In this document: piece by piece, positions 24,186 through 36,600 of the stretch
Numbering within the stretch: position 1 is the stretch's first letter
Layout of the letters: each line of letters opens with the position of its first letter
NCBI GenBank assembly: GCA_016785225.1
Contig: JAFBJZ010000349.1
Location: 1-64,000 of the forward strand
DNA: 64,000 nucleotides
Direction of reading: 5' to 3'
Source: Psettodes erumei
Lineage: Eukaryota > Chordata > Actinopteri > Pleuronectiformes > Psettodidae
The notes under the pieces: model-generated
Told to the model about the DNA's origin: nothing
Databases searched by the model: none
Seen by the model: only the letters and a program-made list of their open reading frames with translations
Translations under genes and position numbers: made by a program

Positions 24186-26989
24186 AGCGTTTCACTGCTT
24201 CAAGTGAAAGGTCCCACCATGGGGCTAACTTGCAGTACTGTTGTTACACAATCACTCACAATCGCTGTTTTATTCCTCAAGAATCAATAGTTCACATTTT
24301 GCTGCCTAAAGCTTAGTTGGCTGCTGTCTGCCTCAGCTAATACTTCACAGCGCTGATGGTGTTTGTTGGTTAACAGCCTCGTGTGTTGCACATCTTAAGG
24401 CATATACCTTAAGAAATCCATAAGAGAGAGAGTTCAACAAAGACAGAGCGAATAGATTACGTGATATTGGCATTTGATGTATTAATCATTTAGATCGCAC
24501 TGCTGATGTTCTATATTTCCCCCTGAAACAACCAAAGCTAACAAGACATGACTCCATCACCATTTATCCTGTCACTCTTCTCCAAGCCCATTTAGTCCCA
24601 CAGAAGACATAAAGCCCAACAGGTTTGTGACTTTGAAGACTTTTCACTGCGCTGCTGGACTATAGCCTCATTCAAATGAGTGAGAGAGCTGCATTTTCTC
24701 ACAGAGGAGGCAGGCCGGGAGGTGCAAAGAGGGGGTTTAATAACTAACAAACTGAGGAATGAGGCCGAACCCAAAACTAACACACTGTAGTGCACGGGCC
24801 AAAAAAAAAAACCCCAAAACAATAAGAAAAGCAGAAACAGGAGGAACACTGGTGAGCTGAGCTGAATAAATCCAATACACCAGAAAGGATGAGCCGACAA
24901 AGACAAAGGGGCAGACCAAGACTTATATACAGGAGGGATAATGATGCATAGGTGGAACACGCTATGGCGGGGCAGACAGTCACAAGGACAAGAAGTAAAA
25001 CTGAAAGCCAGTACACAATACACAATAAGACAGGAAATAAAAACAAAAACAGAGTCCAAAAAAGTGACACAAAAGAATCTGGGGGCAGACATTGGAGCTC
25101 TCTGTCACAGGAAAAAAAATCAAAAGACATTGCCTCTTAGGATCAGTTCATGTGGTTCTGGACTTTTCATTGCCAGCAAATACAGTAGTTTGATTGACCT
25201 ATCCTTTAAATGGTGTAGGGCATGAATATATTCAGAATGAGTGGATGCAGCATTCCTCTCTGTAATTATTGTTAGGATGTTCATGGTTAGGACAGTATTA
25301 CCCTATAAATATTTACTGTTTTTTCATGGACAGCACTTTCCCAGGGCAGGTTTTCAGCGTTAGCAGTAATAATGCAGCAGGCCACAGCATACAGAATAAA
25401 ACTGCTGCTTGGAACTGTCTACCACAGACATACACCGTTGAGCATGTGCTTTGGACCAGTGAGTGGCTGAAAAGTGCTTGAACAGGGATAGATTTGCACT
25501 TGACTTAGGCATTGTTTTGTTCAGTCGTTAGACATCCTCACCTACAGAATAAAAAAGAGGAGGCAAGACCGAGTAGACTGCGGCCGTCACAGACAAGAGC
25601 ACTCAGGGAGAGGCAGTCGGTGAAAAGACTGAAATTCCCCAGCACCCTTTAAGAGCCATCATTACAGAAAGGAGCCTGGCAGGTGATGTGATGGCATCAA
25701 ACCTCCACAAACACAATAGGTATCTCCTTAATGCAAAAAAAGTGGAGACAGTGAAGTTGGAGGACGTGGAGGAGTTGACTGACAGTTTAAAGTGGCACAC
25801 TCCTGTTAAAGCCAGACCGAAATCAATGCGAGGGAAACGTTACCATTCAGAAGGCAGAGCGGTGCACAAAAACTGGACAGAACACAAAACACAGACGCCG
25901 AGCTCACATACTGAAAGCAGCGCCCGGGGTGCATAAATGTATTAACACCTAGACAGGTGATGTCTCCAGGGTGATGAAAAATTATATTTGGTTTACATTT
26001 ATTATCGATTTGCTGTGTCCTCTCGCTGAGCAATGAGCCACAGCCGCTGTGCAGAAATTAGCATTTGTTCAGTGAAAACCTGATGAAATGAATCACTTAA
26101 CAGAAGATTTCATTGACATCTGTGTGGACTCGGAAGGACGCTGCAGATAACAGTGGGAAACACGGTGAAAAATACTGATGGCTGTTTCCATTAACAGCTG
26201 CCCTAGTCAACTATTATCTGCATTTTTTTTCCTTTGCTTTCTCAAAAAATGAATAATGAGTACAATAAGAACTGCTCCCCGTTGCATTAGGAGCATTTCT
26301 TATTAAACCAAAGGGGCAGAGGCGAGCTCCTTTCTCAAATTAATTGTGTGTCCTGTCTTCAATGAAGAATGGAAGGAACACTAACCAGCCATTACACCAA
26401 ATCTGAAAAATGAACACATTTTCCCCAGTGTAACTGGTGTAAAAACCAACCAGTTTATGTTCATATTGTAAATCTGCATCATATTAGGACTCAGTACTAC
26501 AGTAGAAACATCACATTTGTGTTAGTTTGTCACTGTACTTTTACAGCCAGAGGACACTCAGTGACAATGGTAAAGTTATGAAAAAGCACCTGGAAAGGTA
26601 GGACTGTGGTTCAGGGTAAGTGTGTGCAGCTCTCTGTCACAGAAATCTTGATATATATATGGAGACGGAATATAAACGCAAGAAATGTATCAACTTGAAG
26701 AAAGCAAAGTATGTCCCAGTTCTTTTAAATTGATTAGATGGGTCAAGGTTGGGTACTCTGTGGTTTGTGTTGCCGTAACAACCAATGCTTGCAGGCTGCC
26801 ATGGCAATGCATCAGAAATAGAGTAGTGGAAAATAATTGTTCATTATGGGTGGGAAGGCTGGTACCAAAGCCAATGAAAGTAGTCATTTTACAATCGAAT
26901 GACACAAAAAAGCAGCATATCCACACGCTGAGAAAGCCGAATTAGGATGGCAAAATTGGCAATTTAGATACAGCAGCACACAAGGCAAA
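24186..26989. other. Non-coding stretch, possible old repeat at 24,660-25,110
   Basis: No exon recognised. The segment 24,660-25,110 has the A/G-rich texture seen in some fish repeat copies (runs like GATGAGCCGACAAAGACAAA and AGGAGGGATAATGATGCATA). I suspect an old interspersed element but cannot name a family. A 166-codon frame on the minus strand across it is hydrophobic, pyrimidine-driven and probably spurious. Confidence 0.35.
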
Positions 26990-27169
26990 ACAACATTACT
27001 ACAGCTGGTTATTTAACTCGTGATTTTTGCTACCTTTCTGTTTCCCACAGTCTTCCTTGAATTTGTGTTTACTCATTTGTCGGTCCTGTCCACTGTGTAG
27101 TATTGTTTGATATTTTTTGTCAAAGGTCCTAAAATTTTTGTTGCAGGTTCTTTTTAGGATTGGTGTCAA

Positions 27170-27530
27170 CCTAATTAAATTTTAGAACATTCTGAGACAT
27201 CCAGTATCTCATGGCATTCAGGGAGTCTTTGAGACTGGGTAAATTACTGAGATCCTTGTGTTTCAAGTTAAACATCAGGATCCAATGTAGAGCTCAGTAT
27301 TATCTGCATTGAAATGATATATCTAAGATCAATTAGTTGAAAAGCCCAAATGTAAATTATACATAGAAAATAAGGACCAAGAACAGACCCTTGTGGCACT
27401 CCAAAGTCCACAGCAGCAGTCGGCAGACGTCTCATCCCCAAGTGCTGCTAATAATTCTCTGTTAGATAGATAGGATCTGAACCAAGAAAGAGCAGATACA
27501 AATTAATATTGTCATTCTAGTGAAGGACTC
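27170..27530 (-). mobile_element. Antisense LINE reverse-transcriptase relic
   Basis: On the minus strand, 27,402 down to 27,373 encodes GVPQGSVLGP, a hallmark of non-LTR retrotransposon RT. At 27,307-27,287 comes ADNTELY, a decayed version of the catalytic YADDTQLY box in which the second Asp is now Asn and the Tyr is lost. Upstream of these (higher coordinates) is WFRSYLSNRELL, and downstream is SLKDSLNAMRYWMSQNVLKFN-like text (about 27,230-27,170), both in the expected order. Stops and frame shifts occur between them. The motif wording differs from that of the LINE at 10.9-13.2 kb, so this is a different family of the CR1/L2/jockey group. Confidence 0.8.
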
Positions 27531-28446
27531 CTTTCCACCAAAAATCTCCCACAGTGATTTTTCATACCTTATTCAATCATTGATCTTTTCGTTGACCTGA
27601 TGACTATTTAAGTCATATTTCAGTTCGCACAGCTTCTTCTTCTGGGATAAAAAAATAACTCTGGTTGTTCCAACAAACCCAGCCCACTCAAATCCAACCA
27701 CTATTCCAGGGTCAGCAGCAGAAAACACTTTCTCCTGTGCTTTTTTTTTTCTTCCAGACTTCTGCTAAATGTGTCAAGTCAGTCTGGCATATATGCAGGA
27801 CTCATTTCCATTTGCAGGCTCTAAACCCTCTAAACTGAAACATGTTGATGGCACAAACTTGAGAAACTTGATGACATTTTGTAGTGGGCTTAGTGAATAT
27901 CTCCCACAGATGTATGATTATCTGGTACAGTAGCTGTAACCACAGCAGATACCGGATCTGATAGGAGTTTGCATGGGAGGTCTGTTCCTCTGTTTAGTAT
28001 TCTGCCCGACTCTTTCAATCTGTATCCTGTCAGTCTGCTTCAGCATTTCCAATTCAGCATAGTGACATTTTGAAATTTATTCAGTACCAATCAACAGACA
28101 CACAACAGGGCAGAGCAGAAGTTTGTTCCGTGTTCACCCCTTTCCCTCGTGATGGACAGACTGAATGACAAACTGAGCAAGGGGAGCAAGGATGAAAAAA
28201 AACGGAGAGGTGTAAAAGAGCAGAAAGGAAAAAAGAAAAGGCTGCTGGATCCAAACGAAAACAGGATAAGAGAAACAGTTTGTGGTTAGCTGTCTTAGAC
28301 AGAGGGAAGAGAGGAGGAAATGATAATTAAAACGAATGTAATGGATCAAAGTGGAAAAAGAGAAGAGAGTTAAATTGGTCAGTGTGGTCAATGAGGCTAA
28401 TGGCTGTACATGGCAATCTGTCTTTTCTCTCTCTCTTTCTCTACAG
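27531..28446. other. Non-coding stretch, no gene seen
   Basis: No recognisable coding exon. The last 60 bp are a pyrimidine-rich tract leading to the acceptor of the candidate exon at 28,447. Confidence 0.5.
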
Positions 28447-28653
28447 GCTCTCTACAGAACAGGACGCGAGACAAGGCCGTCAGAAATATCCGAAGGACAC
28501 AAAAACACAGACATGGACATTTGATAAGGAAATAATCAGCTTCGGAACTTTACTTGGAGCGGTGGTTTGGGCTCTAGGGGTCGAGAGTACACATCAAAAG
28601 TAGTTGTGATTGAAGCAGAAAGACAGCAGAGTAACTTGGATCAGTGTGTGCAG
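28447..28653 (+). other. Candidate untranslated exon of ST3GAL2
   Basis: A long TCTCTCTCTTTCTCTACAG acceptor ends at 28,446 and a consensus donor CAG|GTGAGT follows 28,653, bounding 207 bp. A second acceptor-like CTACAG ends at 28,457. All three frames hit stops and no known protein segment is encoded. It lies on the same strand as ST3GAL2 and 2 kb before its coding start, so a 5' UTR exon is the simplest reading. Not confirmed by transcript data. Confidence 0.45.
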
Positions 28654-30646
28654 GTGAGTTAAGCAGGTGTTTGCAGGGCACAGCAGACAGCTGGCATAAA
28701 GTGGGCATGGCAGGGGTCCTACCCTCGGATTACAGTTTCGCAGATTAGAGCTAAGCAGCAGTCACCTCGAGCTCATCTGCCCTATGAAATTCACGCCGCC
28801 AGCCAAGAGGTCATTCACAGACACGCACACACACACACACTGGCACAGCTGTAGAACACAATTAAATTAGTGCAACTGGCAGACGGTGTGCAAACCCTTG
28901 CTTAACTCCATGCACATATTACATCACAGGCATAAACACGAGCACATAACGCACACTCACACTCTAGGCAGCAGGACAGATGCTGCCCCCACCCTTCCTA
29001 CCATTGTCCTCTCAAAGCCAGCTGGAGAGAAGATGAGATTTGGGGCTGATTGGTTTTGTCTTTTTTCCCCCCCATCGCAGCCACTGCACATCACTCCATC
29101 TACCACTTTCAACTTCTCTTAGTGGAGCCTTGACCCCGGATGAACTGTGTTTATAAAAAAATCTTTCCATCAGAGGGATGTCGATCAATCCGCTCAGGAT
29201 GCTTTGATTACTTCTTCCAAAGTTGTTTTTGCTTCTATCTTTGCCTCTTTTTTATTTTTCATCTCTATGGAGACACGGCTGAACAGTGGAAGGACTTGTT
29301 GATTAGTTGTTGCGCTTTTTTCTCCTGAACTGTGGATACCACATCAGTCAAACATAGCAGAGCCCATCAACTGCAGCGTTGACATCAAGAAGGTGAAAGA
29401 GTGCAGAGAATTGAAAGCGCATCATGGTTTTTTTATTAAGATTTCATCAAGCACCACAAAGAACTGAAACTTTTTATCCCAACTTTTAAAACTTTGCATT
29501 TGAAGACAGAAGCAACAGAAGAGAGCTTTGAAGTTGACACACCAAACAGCTCCCAGAGACCCCTTGAAACAGGCAGATGCAGACATTGGACTGAGCAAGG
29601 TGAAAGTGGGAAGGGGAGACCTTCAGACAGAGAAAGATTAGGTGGGATGAACCTCAAGAGAAAGGCAAGAGTAGAATGCTGAGAAAACAGCAGATGAAAG
29701 AGGAACCAATCACAGCAGAAAAGAAACCAAAGGCAAAAGAGAGGGGAAGAGAGGTATTTTTTATGTTGAGGATGGCTAGAGACGTGATGGAACACCCTTC
29801 AGGCCAAACCTCCTCCCTTGTGCGGCTCCTCCTCCCTCTCCTCCTCCCTTCTGCCCTCCCTCTCTCCGCTGCTCTCAAATAGTCTGCCAGCTTTCTTTGG
29901 CTACGTTGCCTCAGTGCAACGAGAGAGAGAGAGGGAGAGAAAAGAGAGAAAGCAGAGCACTGGAGCCAAGCTCACCATTCACACAGATGGTAGAGAAAGC
30001 GAGAAGGATCTGCTGCATCCATTCACTGGATCTCACTGAAGATGGACACTGCAGTTAGTGAAAGCCAGAGAAGGGGAAGTTAGAAAGTAAAAGAAAAAAG
30101 AGGAGGAAATGAACAAATGACAGAGAGGGGGGAAGGCTGAAACTGTTCTCGACGCTGACAGAGATATCACCTCACTTTGAAAGCAAGGGGCTTTGTAAGC
30201 AGTCGGGCTACAGCCGTGTGTGATTCGGCTGCGTGTGTGTCAAGAGAGCTGTGGGTGAGACGAGCACATACTGTAGCTGTGGAGGAGAGGGAGGGAGGGG
30301 GTCCAGCAGGAGACAGAGTGAAGGCGTCGGAGCATCGCTGAGTGCACAGCTTGACTGTGAGACAAATTGACTCCGACACATACTGGGTGATCTTCTGCTT
30401 CAGATTCATAGCGAGGAGGTCGTCTGGATCGAGCTGACCAGGCCCTGGTGGTCGTTGCACAGAAGCGGAGGAGGTGGTGGGCTGGGGACAGTGGCAGGCC
30501 CAGGGGTGGGGGCATGGCCATGGGGGGGCCGCATCCCGTCCTCCACACTGCACCGGGACAGGCGATGGGGCTGGGGGTCCTGGGGCGGGGGTCTATCAAA
30601 GGGAGTCCCCAGACACTCCGAGCTCAGGCCCTCGCTGAGCGGAGGC
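28654..30646 (+). other. Intron/5' leader before the ST3GAL2 start
   Basis: Mostly purine-rich sequence (GA-rich at 29,500-29,760 and 29,925-30,150). GC content rises sharply from about 30,420 towards the start codon. A possible acceptor (GGCTACGTTGCCTCAG ending at 29,914) could begin the leader part of the first coding exon, but its position is not certain. Confidence 0.35.
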
Positions 30647-33600
30647 ATGGCCGGGGCAGCAGGAGGTGAGGGTAGCACCGGCGGAGGGGGCAGAGCGGAG
30701 AAAGCGGGCAGGGTGAGATGCTCCCGCAGAATCTGGGTTCTCCTCACCTCGCTGGTCCTCGTCTTTCTCACCTCACTCTTCTTCTCCGTCTCACTCCGCG
30801 GAGGCGTCAGCTTCAACTACCTGGAGCCGCCCGGGTGGGAGGAGTCGAGGCGAGTGAAGCTAGTGCCCAGCTATGTGGGCAGCCACCGCCTGTCACCGCC
30901 TGACACCCCGCAGCAGAAGACATGTGCCTGCACACACTGTGTGGGTGACCCCGGCGTTTCTGATTGGTTCGATGAGAACTATGACCCAGATATCTCACCT
31001 CTTTGGACCAGAGACAACATCCAGCTGCCCTCTGATGTCTACTACTGGTGGGCGGTAAGTCTGTTTTCTGTTGGCAGATAATTCAGCTCTTCTGAATTTC
31101 TGAATCTACCCCTGATTTGGTTTAGGGTGAATCATAAAACATGTAATTACATAAGAGGTTGATACAAAACTCTCACATCATTACTGTAAATATGAAGCTA
31201 CAGCAAGTTATTTTAGCTAAGATTGGCATAAAGACTCGAAATAGAGGAAACTACAAGCCTGGTGCTGTCCAACAATAATAAAATCTGTTTACCAGCAACT
31301 CTGAATCTCACTAATTACAACTTCTCTTGTTTTTTGTGCATTCAGCTAAGTGTACAAAATCCCCTGTGACACCACCATGGACTAAACAAGATACATTGCG
31401 TTGCTAGTTAGGGCCTTTAAGTTAACATCAGATTTTTGTATAGTTGATCTCTCTTTCATATGCTAATGTACCCACACTGAACATTAGCATAGTTGATATT
31501 AATTACTAAAATTCAATGCCACTTATCTGGTATGGGTTGTGCACTTTCTCCTGTGTTCCTCAACACCTCTACAAAAAACGCTTGTGATTTGTGTGTATGG
31601 CACACTGTTTTTCAGTTACATGGATGACATGTCGTACGTTTATTCGGGGCAGCAGGGCACCAACATAGGGACAGTTATACATCATAATCGCATATCTCTC
31701 TCCACCCTCATCGTTAAGCCAACCAATCCCCTCTTACAAGTACGACATGCTCCTCATGTGTCCCTGCCAGTCATAAGTCATGGTGTTAGTGGAGAAGTGG
31801 AACATTACAGGGTTAGCCACTGGGCTTTCCTTAAACCACAACCGAGTAATGACTAAAAACTGAGAGAGAGTGCATTCAAAATGAAAGACATGGGAAACAT
31901 TTCCTTTTTGTTTCCAGTATTCGCTCCAGTGTTGCACGGTGTCCTTTAGTGGCTGGTTTGGAGTCCTGTTTCAGATCAGTGTCCTCAGCCCGGCTCTGAA
32001 ATGGCAGAAAACTGCAAACACAGGCCCACAGCTGCCAAGTCATTAGGTCACACTGCAACAGGGAGGTGATGAACTGGGGGGGGAGCACAATGAATGAGAG
32101 GAAGAAAAGACAAAGAGAGGGGTACTAGATAGGGGTAGAAACGAGGAGGTCAAAAATAGGTGAAAGCAGAGAAAGTAGAAAAACAGGAAAAAAAGGAAAA
32201 ATAAGGAACATCTGCAAAGAAATGATACAAACCAAGAAAAAAGAGGGCAAAGGTACAGGGCCATTCCAAGCAGGACAGACATAGCAGTCCCTGCAGACCT
32301 ATTAGATCAGCGTTTCTCTGATTGGACCATATGCTTTTTTCTCAGAGGTGCTGTTCCATTATTCAATGTAAGAAAGAGCATCATTTCAAATTGCAAGGAG
32401 TCTGGCACTTGCATTTGCTATACTTAGCTGAAAATGTACTGCACAGCAATCTTGAAATCTCTCTTGAAATCATATTTCAGACTTATTGTTCCTCGCCATG
32501 AATGCGTTATGTCACTCCAACGCTGTTAGAGTTGTTCGTGCGTTTCACCCAAGGGTTTTAAACCATGTTTGCTTCCACGACTACTTTCAGAAATTTCACA
32601 TGGTTTTCAAATGGAGATTTGTCAGGGAAAAACGCACTGCATTAAAGGTCTGGATTTGTGAAAGAACATCAAGGTGAATCTAGATGGGCCTGTACGTAGG
32701 AGGATCATCAAGTCATTACCATCTTTACGAATGGTAAAAAAAACAACCCTTTTGAGGTCTTTCTTTTTAATGTCTCCTGTTCCCTTTTAATCTCGAAGCC
32801 AAACCCCATGTTCATCTGTTGTTTGAAAAAATCAATGTAATTTCCATCGCTAATTTCATCAGTACGGCAAGATTCATATTGGACTTTTATATCTGTTTCT
32901 AGCTTATGTTTTCTTTATGAGTGGCATCATGTAAAGGTGAGGGGAAGTTCAAGATTTTGCTGTTGGGAATAAGAAGACAGAATATGTGGTTGTTTCCCAG
33001 TAACACTGATTCACAGTGAAAGGTAGCTGTGTAAGTGCTCCCCAGCCAATTATCTGCTTTTCTCTCTTCTGCAAGAAAATCTCCAGTCCGAAGCAGTTTA
33101 TTATGGAAAGTCAACATTACCAAACTTAATGGTGAAATAACCACTCTTCACTGCCCCCCCCATCCCACTACTTTTAGTACAGTCCAGTCAGCCAGCGTCA
33201 GGAAGGAAGGAAAACAGATGATTATGTGCATGCATGACTGAGTAAATGCTCTTCAATCAATCCTAATGTGTTATTGTGCACTCCCTCCATCAGGAGAAAA
33301 AAGGAATCAAGCATTAAATGACAGAATCATTTTAAAGAATGATGTGCTGTCCAGGACTTAATTGATGTTTTAGTTTGATGAAACGCTTTTGCGCTCAAGA
33401 TTTTAAATACTCAGCCACCAATTTTTGTTCATTAAATGAACCCAGCTTTGTGTTGATCAGTGTGATTCATTGTATGCAAGTTTGCAATTTGCATGATAAG
33501 AGATGAGACAGGGGAAAAAAATTGCTTGAACTGAGGTTTGGACATTTGCTTCCAAAGACAGCTGATTTTAGATTGTAGGAAGAAGAAAGTCTTTCCCACG

Positions 33601-36600
33601 TTAGAAACTACTCGCTAGTTTCTTACATCCCGTATAGGTTGCTTTGGTGGGAGCCAATCCCAGCTGACACTGAGGGCGGGGGCAAGCCCTGCACCGGTCG
33701 GCAGTCTCTCACAGGGCTGTCACACGGAGACAAACAACCACTCACACGCGCAATCAGCCTAACCTGCGCGTCTTTGTCGGAGTGGGAGGAAGCCGGAGGA
33801 CCCGGAGAAAACCCACGCAGAACATGCAAAGTTGAACCGAGAAGCTTCACAGCACTGACCACTGCACCACCACACCACCCTCAGGGTGTACCATTAAAAC
33901 CTAAAAGCTCTTAGCTAATAAATGCTAAATGATAATATTCAAATCAGTTTAACCAAACACAATCAACAGTTTTAAGGGTAAATATACCAGGCAATCCTTA
34001 AATGTAGCTGTGATGGTTGTTTAATCCTTTCCCCTGGCTCAGCGTTTTTTTCATTGGTCATTATAAAAGAATGGAGCATGATCCTGGGATTTAAAGACTC
34101 TTCAAACATTCACCAAATAAATAAGCAACAATATTACTTTATTATTATTATTATAAGATGTTTGAAAGACTGTGTGCTGAGCCTGAATGTTGTTTTCTTT
34201 CTTCTGGAACAGTTTCACTTGTACACATGGAGAAATATGTGTTTTAGTTGGTAATATTTATGTAGTTTTAGAGTGATAGAGAAATATCTGATTAGCCTAA
34301 CAAATGTTATTTGGTCAGCTTGCCAAACATCTACTAAACATCAACTATCAGCATTGTGTTGTGTAAATTTCAGTATGTTGTTTCATTTTTGTTAAATGGA
34401 ATTTTACAAAGCTTACATCATTGTTGACTCCTCCAACAGTGTTCTATGTGAGGTATTGGTTTGGATGAAAAGCAAAAAGTTGTATTTACTGAAAAGTAAG
34501 TGTCATGAAGCTTTTACTTCAGGAGGCAGAGGATAGCTGAGAGGAAAGAAGGCATTGGCATGGCTGCCAACAAAACATCTGCCAAAAATTAGTAGCCCCC
34601 GAACAACAGTGGTGCAGCATGCCAAGCTGGCTCTGGCTTCATGCAGGGAGTCAGAGAGAGATGAAGGCAAAGGATGGAGTGATCAAGGAGGATGGAAAAG
34701 CAGAGAGGAAAGGAGGAAAATGCAGAGGTAACATGTAGCATGAAAAACAAAGTGAGGGAGAGTGGTAAAGGGAAGTAAAAAAAAAAGATGTGGTGATCTG
34801 AAATCGGCACTGATGAGCTGCGTGGAGCACAGCCGTCACAGAGAGACGAGGAGATGAAGAAAGACAAGAGGACGAGGAGAAACAAAGAGGGGAGCAATGG
34901 GAATGAAAGAGAGGGAATTAGACATGAGGGCAAGGAGAGCTGCTGGAGAGGGTGTATGAATTAAAACGCAAGCGAATGAGATCCGCGGGAAAAGCGAATT
35001 AAGGCCGATGGTGGGTGAGAAGGAAGTGGTTACAAAGGAGTGTGAAAATGATTGCTGAGTGGGAGAGAACCAGAGCAAGAGAAAGGAAAATGTGGTCACA
35101 GAGAGGAGATGCCATATAGTGGATGCCAATATCCTGACGGAACTTTTGTGTGTGCGCTTTTTTGTTTGGGGGGGATTGTTTTGTGTGTGTGTGTGTGTGT
35201 GTGTGCAGGTGCTTTCTTTTTCTATGCATGCATGAATGCACATTTGCCTGTGTGGTTTGGCAGATACTCAAATTGGAACAAGATTTTATTATTTTTTTAA
35301 AATCTTCTCTTTGTTAGCTTCTGCTAGTATGTGTCATCAATCTCTCAGAGAGGCAACTCCAAACCATGATTAACTGCTGCTGTAACACGGCCCATCAATT
35401 GCTACTGTCAGGTCTGAATTTCCTTAAAAAAAATAATAAGTCAGAAAAGTGGCTTAAAAGTGTCAACCAGCTGCACATTCATGGTGTTATAGAGTATGTT
35501 CGTTAAGCCTTTCTCAGAACAAAGGACAAAATCACCTACAGTATCGTCTTCCACCTCTCTTTGTCTCAAGCCTCATTTACATCCTCTGTTCTCTCCTGTT
35601 TCCTACTTCTCCTTCTGCATTCAACACATAACTTCTGCTTTTTTAACTACCCTTTATTTATTCTGGTCATTTTCGACTCATCCAGACAGGAGAGCCTTGT
35701 TGTCATCGCTGCTGTCACTTTTTTTTTTTTATCCCTCTGAGTAGAACAGAAGGTCCTTTGGACATCTCACTGTTGGTGACGGACAGAGTAAAAGAAAACC
35801 TGTAAAGTCAAAGAAACTTTCACACTCAGGCATAATTTGAAGAGTTTATTTGCAGACAAACAGGCACAATTAATCTGCAAAATAGCAGAAAATAAGGACT
35901 TCTTGTTTTCCTTCTGGCATTTTTTGGCCTTTCTTTCACTGTCATCTGCTTTTTGTTTTTAAACTCAGCTTGTTTGACATGTTGACATGTGGACAGCAAT
36001 GCCTCTGCTCCTCTGACCATAGCTCACAGCACCCAGTCTGACAGCGTCCTGTTAGTCTGACACATGGCTGTTACCTAAACACACACACACACAGGCAGGC
36101 ACAGGCACCTGCTTATTTGCACATGAATGCTGGCCAATGCATGCATGCACACGTACATGGGCACACAGAAAGTAACTAAATTTAAAGTCTGTTGTCAGAT
36201 CCAATTTGTCTGCAGAGGAGAAACTACACATCCTAACCATACTGTCTCTCCCTCTGTCTCTTTCTCTCTCCAGATGCTACAGCCCCCGTTTAAACCCCAC
36301 AGCATCCAGCAGGTGCTACTGAGGTTGTTCCAGGTATTTCACATTATTAATTCATCTTTCTATTACCATGATACTTTCAGTTCAGCCAAGTCATTACTTC
36401 ACCGTCTTGGGCAAGATTTTTTTTTATTAGCCATCAGGTTTATCAGTGACCCAGCTCATTCCTTTTTAATGTATCTGTATATATATATATTTTTTCCATT
36501 ATGATTCTAAGTACAGCAGCATCCTTTCACATATTTCACATTTAGTCTGTATGTTTAGATTTCCCAGCCTGGCCCCCTGAGGGCAGAGGAGGTTTATGTA

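Noticed and set aside
24592..25092. 166-codon minus-strand open frame, hydrophobic
   Set aside because: Composition follows a purine-rich + strand; Phe/Leu/Ser/Cys-rich with no recognisable family or splice context, and possibly within an old repeat.
30406..30816. 136-codon minus-strand open frame overlapping the first ST3GAL2 coding exon
   Set aside because: It is the GC-rich shadow of the real + strand exon, whose product matches ST3GAL2 and joins the other exons in frame.
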